Origin: an uncultured Bacteroidales bacterium
GTDB lineage: Bacteria; Bacteroidota; Bacteroidia; Bacteroidales; P3
Reading direction: 5' to 3'
Assembly: GCA_900315935.1 (NCBI GenBank)
Contig: ONBB01000001.1
Location: forward strand, 186,001 to 250,000
DNA: 64,000 nt
The notes under the pieces are model-generated. The model was not told the origin of the DNA. It did no database searches and worked only from the letters and a program-made list of their open reading frames with translations. Position 1 is the stretch's first letter. Every line of letters starts with the position of its first letter. Both the position numbers and the translations under genes were made by a program. Shown here in pieces: positions 17,915 through 25,918 of this stretch.

Positions 17915-18043
17915 TCATGTAAAAAGATGGAAAAAGGGGGCAAAATGGCCTGTTTTCAAAAGGCTGGTAATCAGTGTATAAGAGGTATCCTCTTCTTCTC
18001 CTCTTCTTACCCTCTTTTTCCTCTCTAGGGAGAGGGATGGGGG
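17915..18043. repeat. interspersed repeat family R1, copy 3
   Basis: More diverged than copies 1 and 2 (CCTGTTTTCAAAAGGCTGG in place of the usual TTTGCAAC part) but with the same order of blocks, ending in the pyrimidine-rich CCTCTTCTTC part and CTAGGGAGAGGGATGGGGG. It lies downstream of the fabG terminator and upstream of nadC. Confidence 0.75.
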
Positions 18044-18080
18044 AAACGAAAAAAGCCAACCCGCGGAGGGTTGGCTTGTG
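18044..18080 (-). terminator. intrinsic terminator of the fab operon
   Basis: On the minus strand the hairpin GCCAACCC-TCCGC-GGGTTGGC is followed by TTTTTTCG, 20 bp after the fabG stop. Confidence 0.88.
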
Positions 18081-18097
18081 AGGGTCGGAATGGGGGG

Positions 18098-18844
18098 TTA
18101 GAGGGATAGGCCGCCGTCGACGCAGAGGACCTGGCCGGTAATGTACTGGGCGAGGTCGGAGGCAAGGTAGAGCGAGGTCTTGGCGACGTCGAGCTCGGTG
18201 CCGCCGCGGCGCAGGGGGATGTCTTCCATCCAGCCTTTGCGGACGTCCTCGGGCAGCTGGGCGGTCATGACGGTCTCGATGAAGCCCGGGGCAATGGCGT
18301 TGCAGCGTATGTTGCGCGAACCCAGCTCTTTGGCGAGGCTCTTGGTGAAGCCCAGGATGCCGGCTTTGGAGGCGGAGTAGTTGCACTGGCCTGCGTTGCC
18401 GTTGACACCGACGACGGACGAGGTGTTGATGATGGAGCCGGAGCGCTGTTTCATCATCATGGGTGTGAATGCTTTGCAGTAGTTGAAGACGGAGCGGAGG
18501 TTGACCTCGATGACGAGGTCCCAGTCCTGCGGGCTCATGCGGAGGAGGAGCTGGTCGCGGGTGATGCCGGCGTTGTTGACGAGGGCGTCGAGGCGTCCGA
18601 ACTGTTTCTGCACCTGCTCGGCGACGGCGAGGGTCTGCTCGTAGTCGGCGGCGTTGCTGGCGATGAAGGTGGAGGCAGGGTTGAGCGCCTGCAGTTCGGC
18701 GAGGAGCGCGTCGCTGTCGTCGTTTTGTTTGAGGTCGGTAAAGATGACGGTGGCGCCTTCTTCGGCGAAGAGGCGAGCGGTGGCGCGGCCGATGCCGCGG
18801 GAGCCACCGGTAACAAGGGCGATTTTGTTTTCTAACAGTTTCAT
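18098..18844 (-). CDS. fabG: 3-oxoacyl-[acyl-carrier-protein] reductase
   Basis: NADPH-dependent reduction of beta-ketoacyl-ACP in type II fatty acid synthesis. 248 residues, normal length. NADP-binding TGGSRGIG is at residues 12-19, NNAG follows at about 90, and the catalytic triad is Ser143, Tyr156 and Lys160 (YSASK). The C-terminus CVDGGLSL is typical. Last gene of the fabH-fabF-fabZ-fabG run, with a terminator immediately downstream and only 13 bp to fabZ. Confidence 0.95.
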   Translation of the reverse strand: MKLLENKIALVTGGSRGIGRATARLFAEEGATVIFTDLKQNDDSDALLAELQALNPASTFIASNAADYEQTLAVAEQVQKQFGRLDALVNNAGITRDQLLLRMSPQDWDLVIEVNLRSVFNYCKAFTPMMMKQRSGSIINTSSVVGVNGNAGQCNYSASKAGILGFTKSLAKELGSRNIRCNAIAPGFIETVMTAQLPEDVRKGWMEDIPLRRGGTELDVAKTSLYLASDLAQYITGQVLCVDGGLSL

Positions 18845-18857
18845 ACTATCTTTTTTT

Positions 18858-19292
18858 TCAATTTGTGGGGGCGGGGGTGTCGATCAGTGCGAAGGAGAGG
18901 ATGCCTTTGACGCACACTTTGCCGTCGACTTTGCCTTCGGCTTCGCAATGGAAGATGAGGCCGCGGCGGTCGGTGATGCGTCCGCGGAACTCGATGGTGT
19001 CGCCTGGGCGCACGGGTTGGCGGAAGCGGGCTTCGCGGATGCCGCTGTAGAGGGGCGTGCGGCCTGCGGCCAGCTCGTCGCGGACGAGGATGCAGCACGA
19101 CTGGCCCATCATCTCGCACAGGATGACGCCGGGGACGATGGGGTTGCCGGGGAAGTGTCCCTGGAGGAAGTACTCGTCGCCGCGCACGTGGTAATGTGCG
19201 ACGGCCCATTCGCCTTCCATGGTAACGTCGTCCACCAGCAGCATAGGCTCGCGGTGGGGGAGGAAGGTCTTGATTTGGTCTCTGTTAAGCAT
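18858..19292 (-). CDS. fabZ: 3-hydroxyacyl-ACP dehydratase, FabZ-like
   Basis: Hot-dog fold dehydratase of 144 residues. The catalytic His46 is in LQGHFPGNP and Glu60 in VILCEMMGQ, the standard FabZ layout, with PHREPMLLVD at the N-terminus. It acts between FabG and the enoyl reductase. The start ATG at 19292 lies only about 10 bp from the inverted repeat of the DUF559 cassette, which separates this gene from fabF, so its leader may have been altered by that insertion. Confidence 0.93.
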   Translation of the reverse strand: MLNRDQIKTFLPHREPMLLVDDVTMEGEWAVAHYHVRGDEYFLQGHFPGNPIVPGVILCEMMGQSCCILVRDELAAGRTPLYSGIREARFRQPVRPGDTIEFRGRITDRRGLIFHCEAEGKVDGKVCVKGILSFALIDTPAPTN

Positions 19293-19300
19293 AATTCAAT

Positions 19301-19793
19301 GGCCTCACCCCCGGCCCCTCTCCTGGGAGGAGAGGGGAGTGGAATGAGGGCTTTTCTGTTATTCGTTAAAACAATTGTTTTTTTATTTGTTCTATCACGT
19401 GATTTGTGTTGTTTGCTACTTCTTCGTTGCGAAAACGGATGACGGTGTAGCCCATTCGGGCGAGGTCGAGGGTTCGTCTTTGGTCGTCTTCTTTCTGTGC
19501 TGCCTCTTCGTGGTAGCCGCCGTCCACTTCGATAACCAGTTTTTCGCGCAAGCAAATGAAGTCTGCTATATAGTCTCCGATTGGGTGCTGTCGTCGAAAA
19601 CGGATGCCGGGTATCTCTTCCCGCAGTGCGTCCCACAGTATTTTCTCATACAGGGTCATCTGTCTCCTATTCTCTTTGGCATTGACCTTGAGCAGGGAAT
19701 ACCTGTCGGGCGAGGCTGTTTTGCTGAGGAATGGCATACGGGTTGGCATTCTGCTCCCCTCTCCTCCCAGGAGAGGGGTCGGGGGTGAGGCCT
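19301..19793. mobile_element. DUF559 nuclease cassette with terminal inverted repeats
   Basis: Left end 19301-19341 begins GGCCTCACCCCCGG; right end 19753-19792 is its reverse complement with one or two mismatches over about 40 bp. Each end is itself a hairpin (CCCCTCTCCT/AGGAGAGGGG). Between the ends lies one gene, the DUF559 nuclease. The unit fills the gap between the fabF stop (3 bp away) and the fabZ start, in an operon that is otherwise tightly packed. I read it as an inserted element; the ends look like those of short palindromic repeats seen beside DUF559 genes in other bacteria. Confidence 0.75.
19366..19749 (-). CDS. DUF559 (Vsr-like, PD-(D/E)XK) endonuclease domain protein
   Basis: 127 residues, the usual size for this family. 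Conserved parts are the LYEKILWDALR helix, FRRQHPIGDYIADFIC (with catalytic Asp in ADF), KLVIEVDGGYH (catalytic Glu and Asp neighbourhood, related to Vsr and type II restriction folds) and YTVIRFRNEEV. The ATG at 19749 adds a non-conserved lead of about 30 residues; initiation at MPFLSK (19737) or at MTLYEK is possible. It is transcribed in the same direction as the fab genes. Biological role unknown; its flanking repeats suggest it is part of a small transposable or homing-like unit. Confidence 0.85.
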   Translation of the reverse strand: MPTRMPFLSKTASPDRYSLLKVNAKENRRQMTLYEKILWDALREEIPGIRFRRQHPIGDYIADFICLREKLVIEVDGGYHEEAAQKEDDQRRTLDLARMGYTVIRFRNEEVANNTNHVIEQIKKQLF

Positions 19794-19795
19794 TT

Positions 19796-21031
19796 CTATC
19801 TCCTCAACGCCACGCAGGCATTCTGGCCGCCGAAGCCGAGGGAGTTGCTGATGGCGATGTCGGCCTGCCAGGTGCGGGCGGTGTGGGGGGTGTAGTCGAG
19901 GTCGCACTCGGGGTCGGGCTGGTCGAGGTGGATGGTGGGCGGGATGATGCCGTGTTTCAGCGCCAAGGCACTGATGATGAGCTCGACGGCGCCGGTGGCA
20001 CCGAGCATGTGGCCGTGCATCGACTTGGTGCTGCTGACGACGGCCTTGCGGGCCTCCTCTTCGCCGAGGGCTTTCTTGATGGCGGCCGTCTCGCCCTTGT
20101 CGTTGAGGGGTGTGCCGGTGCCGTGGGCGTTGATATAGAGGTTGTCGCCGGGCTTGAATCCAGCCTCCTCGAGCGCCAGGCGCATGGCCTCGGCGGCACC
20201 GCGTCCCTCGGGGTGGGGGGCGGTGTAGTGGTGGGCGTCGCAGGTGTTGCCGTAGCCGCAGACTTCGGCGTAGATCTTGGCGCCGCGCTTGAGAGCCAGC
20301 TCCTCGCTTTCGAGGATGAGCACGCCGGAGCCTTCGCCGAGGACGAAGCCGCCGCGGCGGCTGTCGAAGGGAAGCGAGGCGGCCATGGGGTCGGTGGCGG
20401 TGGTGAGGGCCTTCATGTTGGCGAAGCCGCCGATGGCCATCTTGCAGACCGAGGCTTCGGCACCGCCGGTGATGACGGCGTCGGCGCGTCCCTCGCGGAT
20501 GAGGCGGTAGGCTTCACCGATGGAGTGGGTGCCGGTGGCGCAGGCCGTTACGACGGGCAGGTTGGGACCCTGCGCGTTGTGGGCGATAGCCACGTTGCCG
20601 CCCGCGATGTTAGCAATCATCTCGGGGATGAAGAGGGGCGAGATGCGGCGCACGCCGCTGTTGATGAGGTTGGAGTGCTCGCGTTCGAAGGTCTGTATGC
20701 CGCCCACGCCGCTGCCGATGGCGGTGCCGAGACGGCGCGGGTCAATGTCCTCGCCCACGCGCAGGCCGCTGTCGTCCATGGCCTGGCGTGCTGCCGCGAG
20801 GGCGTAGAGGGCGAAGAGGTCGTTGTGGCGCACCATGGCCTTGTCGATGCCGTAGTCTTCGGGACGGAAGTCCTTTACCTCGGCGGCAATCTTGACGGGG
20901 AGGTCGGTGGGGTCGATGTGGGTGATGGGTCCGATGCCGCATACGCCTTTGAGGAGGTTGTCCCACAGCGTGTTGATGTCGTTGCCCAGGGGGGTGATGC
21001 ACCCGAGGCCGGTGATGTATACTTTGCGCAT
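19796..21031 (-). CDS. fabF: beta-ketoacyl-ACP synthase II
   Basis: Elongating condensing enzyme of fatty acid synthesis, 411 residues. The catalytic residues are Cys164 (VTACATGT), His303 (NAHGTGTPLND) and His341 (STKSMHGHMLGATGA). The mature family length and the MRKVYITGLG start support the ATG at 21031. It follows fabH by 25 bp. No acyl carrier protein gene lies between fabH and fabF, so acpP must be elsewhere. The stop codon is immediately followed by the right end of the DUF559 cassette. Confidence 0.96.
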   Translation of the reverse strand: MRKVYITGLGCITPLGNDINTLWDNLLKGVCGIGPITHIDPTDLPVKIAAEVKDFRPEDYGIDKAMVRHNDLFALYALAAARQAMDDSGLRVGEDIDPRRLGTAIGSGVGGIQTFEREHSNLINSGVRRISPLFIPEMIANIAGGNVAIAHNAQGPNLPVVTACATGTHSIGEAYRLIREGRADAVITGGAEASVCKMAIGGFANMKALTTATDPMAASLPFDSRRGGFVLGEGSGVLILESEELALKRGAKIYAEVCGYGNTCDAHHYTAPHPEGRGAAEAMRLALEEAGFKPGDNLYINAHGTGTPLNDKGETAAIKKALGEEEARKAVVSSTKSMHGHMLGATGAVELIISALALKHGIIPPTIHLDQPDPECDLDYTPHTARTWQADIAISNSLGFGGQNACVALRR

Positions 21032-21056
21032 AGTCGTTTAATGTATTCTACTATAA

Positions 21057-22019
21057 TTAATATTTCAAAATCATGGTTCCGGTAACGAATCCGGCGCCGA
21101 AGGCGCTGAAGAGCATGGTGTCGCCGCGGCGGATACGGCCTTCGCGGACACCCTCGTCGAGCAACAGCGGGATGGAGGCCGAACTGGTGTTGCCGAAGCG
21201 TTGCACATTGGTGGGGAACTTGCTGTCGGGTTGCTTGAGGTTCTCGCGGATGGCCTCGTTGATACGCAGGTTGGCCTGGTGGAGGAGGAAGTGGTCGATG
21301 TCGTCGAGGGAGAGGCCGGCGGTGTCGACAGCCTTCGAGATGTCGCGCGAGGCCGAGGTAACGGCCATGCGGAACACCTCGCGTCCCTTCATCTGCAGCG
21401 GCATGCGGGTGTCGATGCCTTCGCGCGTCTCGTAGGGGGTGGGCTCCATGGGGTTCTTGTAGACGATGACGTCGGGCATGGGCACGGAGGTGAGCTTGCT
21501 GTAGATGAGGCTGTCGCCTTTGGTGACGACAACGGCAGCGGCGCCGTCGCCGAAGAGGACGGTGCAGTTGCGGTCGTTCCAGTCGCAGAAACGGGTGCAC
21601 TCCTCGGCGGCCACCAGCAGGATGTTGCGGGCGCGGCCTGTGGTGAGGAGGGCGTCGCAGAGGTCGAGGCCATAGACGAAGCCCACGCAGGCCGAGTTGA
21701 CGTCCATGGTGGGGCAGTTGGGGCCTTTGATGCCGAGGTTGGCCTGGATGATGGCGGAGAGGTGGGGGGTAACGTAGAGGTTCGATACGTTGGAGCAGAT
21801 GATGAAGTCGATGTCGTCGGGGCATAGGCCGGAGGCGTCGATGGCACGGCCGGCGGCCTCGGTGGCCAGGTCTTCAAATCGTTCTGTGGTGATGATATGG
21901 CGGGTGTTGATGCCTGTGCGCGCGGTAACCCACTCGTCGCTCGTGTCGAGAAACTCCGATAGCATGTCGTTAGTTACGATTTTCTTGGGCAGCGCGCTAC
22001 CAGTTCCGATAATTTTCAT
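21057..22019 (-). CDS. fabH: beta-ketoacyl-ACP synthase III
   Basis: Starts fatty acid chains from acyl-CoA and malonyl-ACP. 320 residues with the Cys111-His247-Asn277 triad (NSACVGF, LLHQANLRIN, FGNTSSAS). First gene of the fab run. A TATATTTG box (minus strand, 22047-22054) lies 28 bp upstream and is the likely -7 element. The 200-bp A+T-rich gap to the divergent small gene at 22230 has no other feature that I can name. Confidence 0.96.
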   Translation of the reverse strand: MKIIGTGSALPKKIVTNDMLSEFLDTSDEWVTARTGINTRHIITTERFEDLATEAAGRAIDASGLCPDDIDFIICSNVSNLYVTPHLSAIIQANLGIKGPNCPTMDVNSACVGFVYGLDLCDALLTTGRARNILLVAAEECTRFCDWNDRNCTVLFGDGAAAVVVTKGDSLIYSKLTSVPMPDVIVYKNPMEPTPYETREGIDTRMPLQMKGREVFRMAVTSASRDISKAVDTAGLSLDDIDHFLLHQANLRINEAIRENLKQPDSKFPTNVQRFGNTSSASIPLLLDEGVREGRIRRGDTMLFSAFGAGFVTGTMILKY

Positions 22020-22046
22020 GTGTTAAAAATTATTAATTTCGGGCTG

Positions 22047-22054
22047 CAAATATA
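22047..22054 (-). promoter_or_regulatory. fab operon promoter -7 box
   Basis: TATATTTG on the minus strand matches TAnnTTTG; no clear -33 TTTG. Its position 28 bp upstream of the fabH start supports it. Confidence 0.5.
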
Positions 22055-22194
22055 TGCAATAAATTTTGAATATAGCGTAACTGTGAAAAACTTTTTTTTT
22101 AAAAACATGGATGTCAGATAATTGAGTTTTTTATGAAATTTTAAGAAATGCTTTAATCCTGTTATTTAACTAGTGCCATGTCGCAAATATTGCG

Positions 22195-22202
22195 TATTTT
22201 TG
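22195..22202 (+). promoter_or_regulatory. promoter -7 box for the 137-aa gene
   Basis: TATTTTTG, 27 bp upstream of the ATG at 22230; no good TTTG -33 box. Confidence 0.5.
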
Positions 22203-22229
22203 CACCTCGAAACGAACAGTAAGGAATCT

Positions 22230-22643
22230 ATGCAATTCAGACTCACCTACCAAGAAATCAGCAATCTGATAGAGAAGAAGGCCGGACGCAGTATTCCGGT
22301 GATTTATGGCGGTCCGCACACGGTGCGCATCGCCTACGATGTCAATGTGCTCTTCAAAACTGCCAGTGTGGGGCTCGACCTCACGGTGGAGAGCGTCGAG
22401 GGTGGCAACATCACGCTTTCGTATGCCGGCGGTGCGGGTATCGACTTCATGGTGCGCACGGCCCTCGGGCACGCCAAAAGCCAGCCGGGGGGCGACATGA
22501 TAGAGATGTTGCCGGATAACCGTATCATGCTTATGCTCAGCAAGAATGCCCAGGCGGGATCGCTGTTCGAGCATGTCGACCTGCAGGATATACGCTTCGA
22601 CGAGCAGTATGCCATCGTCGAGTTCCAGCCGAAGGGCATGTAG
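22230..22643 (+). CDS. conserved hypothetical protein, 137 aa
   Basis: Start at the ATG at 22230 (MQFRLTYQEI), the first after a -7 box; an in-frame ATG at 22173 lies upstream of that box. The protein has no signal peptide or membrane segment. It begins with a helix-rich EISNLIEKKAG part and continues with alternating strands (IPVIYGGPHTVRIAYDV, KTASVGLDLTVESVEGGNITLSYAGG). It looks like a small beta-barrel or lipid-binding type fold, but I recognise no family. It stands alone between the divergent fabH and the convergent rlmH. Confidence 0.75.
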   Translation: MQFRLTYQEISNLIEKKAGRSIPVIYGGPHTVRIAYDVNVLFKTASVGLDLTVESVEGGNITLSYAGGAGIDFMVRTALGHAKSQPGGDMIEMLPDNRIMLMLSKNAQAGSLFEHVDLQDIRFDEQYAIVEFQPKGM

Positions 22644-22646
22644 GGA

Positions 22647-23120
22647 CTACTCGTTGTGGTATTTTTCGTGCCGCAGGATGGTGTGGGCGCGGTAGAGTTG
22701 CTCGAGGAAGAAGAGTCGTACCATCTGGTGGTTGAAAGTCATCTGGGATAGAGAGATTTTATGTCCGGCGGCAGCGTACACGGCGGGTGAGAATCCATAG
22801 GCACCGCCAATGACGAAGGCCAAGGTGCGTACTCCGGCATTCATCTGTTTCTGAAGGAATTCCGAGAATCCTACGGAGGTGTATTCCTTTCCGTGCTCGT
22901 CGAGCAGAACCACCTGGTCCACCTTCTCCAACTGTTTCATTATCAGTTCGCCTTCCCGCTCTTTCACCTCTTCGGGGCTGGCTTTGCCCAGGTTTTTCAA
23001 TGCGGGGATGACTACCAGCTGCATGTCGCAGTAGTGCTTGAGCCGCCCCAGGTATTCCTCGATACCTTGCTGCAGGTAGGATACGTCGGTCTTCGAGACT
23101 ACAATGAGTTTGATATTCAT
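22647..23120 (-). CDS. rlmH: 23S rRNA (pseudouridine1915-N3)-methyltransferase RlmH
   Basis: SPOUT-class methyltransferase of 157 residues that methylates pseudouridine 1915 in helix 69. The SAM-binding knot is formed by LAFVIGGAYGFSP and LSQMTFNHQMVRLFFLEQLYRA, followed by the invariant HxxYHNE end. The gene overlaps the upstream acyltransferase-like gene by 4 bp, so both are probably co-translated. Confidence 0.96.
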   Translation of the reverse strand: MNIKLIVVSKTDVSYLQQGIEEYLGRLKHYCDMQLVVIPALKNLGKASPEEVKEREGELIMKQLEKVDQVVLLDEHGKEYTSVGFSEFLQKQMNAGVRTLAFVIGGAYGFSPAVYAAAGHKISLSQMTFNHQMVRLFFLEQLYRAHTILRHEKYHNE

Positions 23121-24064
23121 AGTTTTATCAGATGACGAAGCAGTGTCGGGCGGCAGCGTGTGATGTGGAAATAGGGGGTCTGCTCGGTGCCGAAGGAGCG
23201 GTAGTAGAATTCGCCTCCGGGTTCCATGCTGCCTTCAAAGTCAAAGGCTTGCGTGCGGTCGGAGAGGTGGCGGATCATCTGCCAGTCCAGATAGGTCTGT
23301 GCGTTGGCCGGAGCCTCCTCGTTGGCGGCGGAGAGTAGGGCGTAGGCGCAGCGTTCGTCGTAGGCGACGAAGGCGGCGCAGAGCAGTTTCTCCTCGTTGC
23401 GCAGCCCCCAGAGAAGCCCTTGCCCGCGCTCCAGGGCGGCGGTGCATACGCGGGCAACAAAGTCCTCCGTCAGCAGGTCGTTCCCCAAGCGGCGCTTCCA
23501 GTACCCATTGTGCATGCGGGCGAATGTTTCGGGCGTAAGTGTCGAGGTGTCAACGGTGCAGGTGCCCGCCAGGGTGGAGAGGTTCTTGCGCCGGGCGCCC
23601 GAGGCTTGGCTTATCAGTGCATCGGGGTCGGCGATGGAAGGGAATCGGTAGGTGTAGCGTGTGGTCTGGTGGTAGGAGGCCCAGTGGAAGGGGAGCCAGT
23701 TGGTAACTGCGGGTGAGAAGTTCTGTGAGAAAATGTTGATTCTCAAAGCTTCCAGTTGCTTGGCCAATGCCTCTCCCACGCGGTTTTCCAAGGCGATGCG
23801 TTCGGCAGAGGTGCTACCCTCGGGGTGGTTGTACCAGGGACCGTTGTACTGCGTCAGCTCGGGTTGCAGTATGTAGCGCAGGCCGTAGCGCGAGCCGTGC
23901 AGGTAGGGCAGGGCGCCTTCAACGGTGCCGTCGGGTCGGCAGGCCAGCAGCACGTCCCATTGTTTGCCCTTGCAGACGGCCTCCATCCACCAATATTGCT
24001 GAAACAGAGGGATTCGCGCTCCCTCTGTTTCGCATAGTTGGCGGTATTGTTCTTTGGCGGTCAC
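23117..24064 (-). CDS. FemAB/BioF2-like GNAT acyltransferase
   Basis: 315 residues with two GNAT-like halves. Landmarks are PLFQQYWWMEAVCKG near the N-terminus, LQPELTQYNGPWY, and the C-terminal FDFEGSMEPGGEFYYRSFGTEQTPYF, a pattern shared by peptidoglycan-bridge-type acyltransferases of Bacteroidetes. The substrate is unknown. It overlaps rlmH (4 bp) downstream and the OmpA gene (4 bp) upstream, forming a three-gene coupled unit whose functional link is unclear. Confidence 0.78.
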   Translation of the reverse strand: MTAKEQYRQLCETEGARIPLFQQYWWMEAVCKGKQWDVLLACRPDGTVEGALPYLHGSRYGLRYILQPELTQYNGPWYNHPEGSTSAERIALENRVGEALAKQLEALRINIFSQNFSPAVTNWLPFHWASYHQTTRYTYRFPSIADPDALISQASGARRKNLSTLAGTCTVDTSTLTPETFARMHNGYWKRRLGNDLLTEDFVARVCTAALERGQGLLWGLRNEEKLLCAAFVAYDERCAYALLSAANEEAPANAQTYLDWQMIRHLSDRTQAFDFEGSMEPGGEFYYRSFGTEQTPYFHITRCRPTLLRHLIKL

Positions 24065-24996
24065 TGTATCTGGATACTCACGCGGTTGTTCTGTATACGG
24101 CCCTCGTAGGTCGAGTTGTCTCCGATGGGGTTTTCGTCGCCTTTGGCCTCGATTTCAATGCGTTTGCCGTCGATGCCCAGCAGCACAAGTGCTTTCTTGA
24201 CCTCCATGGCGCGCTGGCGCGAGATGCCGATGCAGTATTCGGCAGTGCCCTGGTTGTCGGCATATCCGGTCAGCAGCAGCCCCTTGCGTTCGTTCTCGAC
24301 CAGGAATTCGGCTATCTCCTCGATCATGGGCTTCCACGACTCCTGGATGGTGGCGTCGTTGGGGAAGAACTTGATGTCCTGGAACTTGCGACTGGTGGTG
24401 TCGGCGGCGAAGAGGGCTTTCTTCTTTGAGCCGAAGTAGAGCATCAGGCCCACGTGTATGATTTCGTCGCCGCGCATGGAGTTGTAGTAGTTGGCTCCCT
24501 TGAAATACTCATAGTCGATTTCGGCCACCTGGTATTGTATCTTGTTGCGCATCTCCTTCTTGGTCTTCCAGCCGTTGAATTTGTCGAGGGCGGCCATGGC
24601 TTCCTTGCGGGCCTTCTCGGACAGGGCGTCGCGTTCGGAGCGGTCGGTGATGTCGGGGTTGATGGCGTAGAGGGCGCACATGGTGAGCGTGGCGCGGCTC
24701 ACCTTCTGGAGGTAGTTCATCACCGGCTGCAGCTCGGCCCAGTCGGGGTTCGACGCCTTGGTGGCGGCGTTGAAGTCCATGTAGTTGTAGGGCGTGTAGT
24801 ACAGCTTGGCATCCTTCGTGCTGAAGGTGGTGTACTTGTCGAAGGTCTGGTAGTCGCTCTCGCGCACCTTCTGGCGACCCTCGATATAGGGCGAGGCGTT
24901 TTTCTTGCTGCGCTTGGAGGGTTTCTTCTGCGCCATGGCGTCGGTGCTGCACAGCACCATCAAGGCGGTCAGTATCAGTGTGATGGTTTTCTTCAT
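24061..24996 (-). CDS. OmpA family protein with signal peptide
   Basis: 311 residues. An N-terminal signal peptide ends at DAMA-QK. A basic patch (KKPSKRSKKN) follows. The C-terminal 90 residues form an OmpA-like peptidoglycan-binding domain: GYADNQGTAEYCIGISRQRA and NRVSIQI. The middle (residues 45-190) is an uncharacterised alpha-helical domain. It is a periplasmic or outer-membrane-linked protein that probably anchors the envelope to peptidoglycan. First gene of the ompA-acyltransferase-rlmH unit. Confidence 0.85.
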   Translation of the reverse strand: MKKTITLILTALMVLCSTDAMAQKKPSKRSKKNASPYIEGRQKVRESDYQTFDKYTTFSTKDAKLYYTPYNYMDFNAATKASNPDWAELQPVMNYLQKVSRATLTMCALYAINPDITDRSERDALSEKARKEAMAALDKFNGWKTKKEMRNKIQYQVAEIDYEYFKGANYYNSMRGDEIIHVGLMLYFGSKKKALFAADTTSRKFQDIKFFPNDATIQESWKPMIEEIAEFLVENERKGLLLTGYADNQGTAEYCIGISRQRAMEVKKALVLLGIDGKRIEIEAKGDENPIGDNSTYEGRIQNNRVSIQIQ

Positions 24997-25059
24997 TGCG
25001 GTCGTTGTTGGATGGGTTTCTGATGTTTTAGTGATGCTGTAACGCCGAAACTTGCATTT

Positions 25060-25764
25060 TTATTGCCTCTCGGGGTCGGTCAGGGTGCCATTTTCACACA
25101 CCACGACGCGGGCGGGGTATTTGTCAATCATCATGAAGTCGTGGGTGGAGATGAGCATCGTGGTGCCGGTCTGGCGGCCCACGTCGATGAGCAGTTGCAT
25201 GATTTCGCCCGAGGTAACGGGGTCGAGGTTGCCCGTCGGTTCGTCGGCCAACAGCAGTGCGGGGTTGTTGATGAGGGCGCGTGCGATACCTACCCGTTGC
25301 TGCTCGCCTTCAGAGAGTTGCGACGGCATCGACTGTGCCTTGTCGGCCACACCCACCGCCTGCAGCGTCTTCTCGATCTGGTTTTTGATTTCGTTCTTTT
25401 TCTTCCAGCCGGTGGCTTTGAGGACGAATTCGAGGTTCGAGTACACGTTGCGGTCGCCCAACAGGCGTGCGTTCTGGAAGACGATACCCATTTTGCGGCG
25501 CAGCTGCGGAATGTGGCGGCGGCGGAGGTTCACCACGTCCATGCCGCACACCTCGGCGATGCCGCCGTCGATGGGGAAGTCGGCATAGAGGCTGCGCAGA
25601 AGCGATGTCTTGCCGGCGCCGCTGCGGCCGATGAGATAGACAAACTCACCCTCCTTCAGGTCGAGGCTTACCCCCTGCAGCAGCGACCCGTTGTCGGTGC
25701 TCAGGGAGACGTTCTCCAAGTGTACAATCGTCTTGTTTTCAGTGCTGTTGGTGCTGTTTTCCAT
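25060..25764 (-). CDS. ftsE: cell division ABC transporter ATP-binding protein FtsE
   Basis: ATPase that together with membrane protein FtsX controls peptidoglycan hydrolases at the septum. 234 residues: Walker A GRSGAGKT, Q-loop VFQNARLL, signature LSEGEQQRV (usually LSGGEQQRV, so one residue differs), Walker B LLLADEPTGNLD and switch STHD. The Bacteroidetes FtsE features MPSQLSEGEQQR and NVYSNLEFVLKATGW support the name over a lipoprotein exporter LolD. No ftsX lies beside it in this window. Confidence 0.87.
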   Translation of the reverse strand: MENSTNSTENKTIVHLENVSLSTDNGSLLQGVSLDLKEGEFVYLIGRSGAGKTSLLRSLYADFPIDGGIAEVCGMDVVNLRRRHIPQLRRKMGIVFQNARLLGDRNVYSNLEFVLKATGWKKKNEIKNQIEKTLQAVGVADKAQSMPSQLSEGEQQRVGIARALINNPALLLADEPTGNLDPVTSGEIMQLLIDVGRQTGTTMLISTHDFMMIDKYPARVVVCENGTLTDPERQ

Positions 25765-25791
25765 GTGCTTGCAGTGTCTGTTTTACGGATG

Positions 25792-25799
25792 CAAAGATA
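25792..25799 (-). promoter_or_regulatory. ftsE promoter -7 box
   Basis: TATCTTTG on the minus strand, 28 bp upstream of the ftsE start; a -33 box is not evident. Confidence 0.5.
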
Positions 25800-25839
25800 C
25801 GAAAAATATTCTATCCGCGGGAAGAAAAAAACAGAAACC

Positions 25840-25910
25840 GTTCCATATCCTTCCATATCCTTCCAGTGCCTTTGTATTCCCCTACCGTTCCCCTACCATT
25901 CCCCTACCGT
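25840..25910. repeat. interspersed repeat family R2, copy 1 (71 bp)
   Basis: Starts GTTCCATATCCTTCC and ends ACCATTCCCCTACCGT; contains CATATCCTTC twice and CCCCTACC three times. An identical 71-bp copy is at 43626-43696, 18 kb away. It lies between the trkH stop and the ftsE promoter. Confidence 0.9.
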
Positions 25911-25918
25911 GTTGCCGG

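Noticed and set aside
25060-25764. LolD lipoprotein exporter ATPase
   Set aside because: The sequence features fit FtsE better, and no LolC/E-type permease is adjacent; still, the ftsX partner is not here to confirm.
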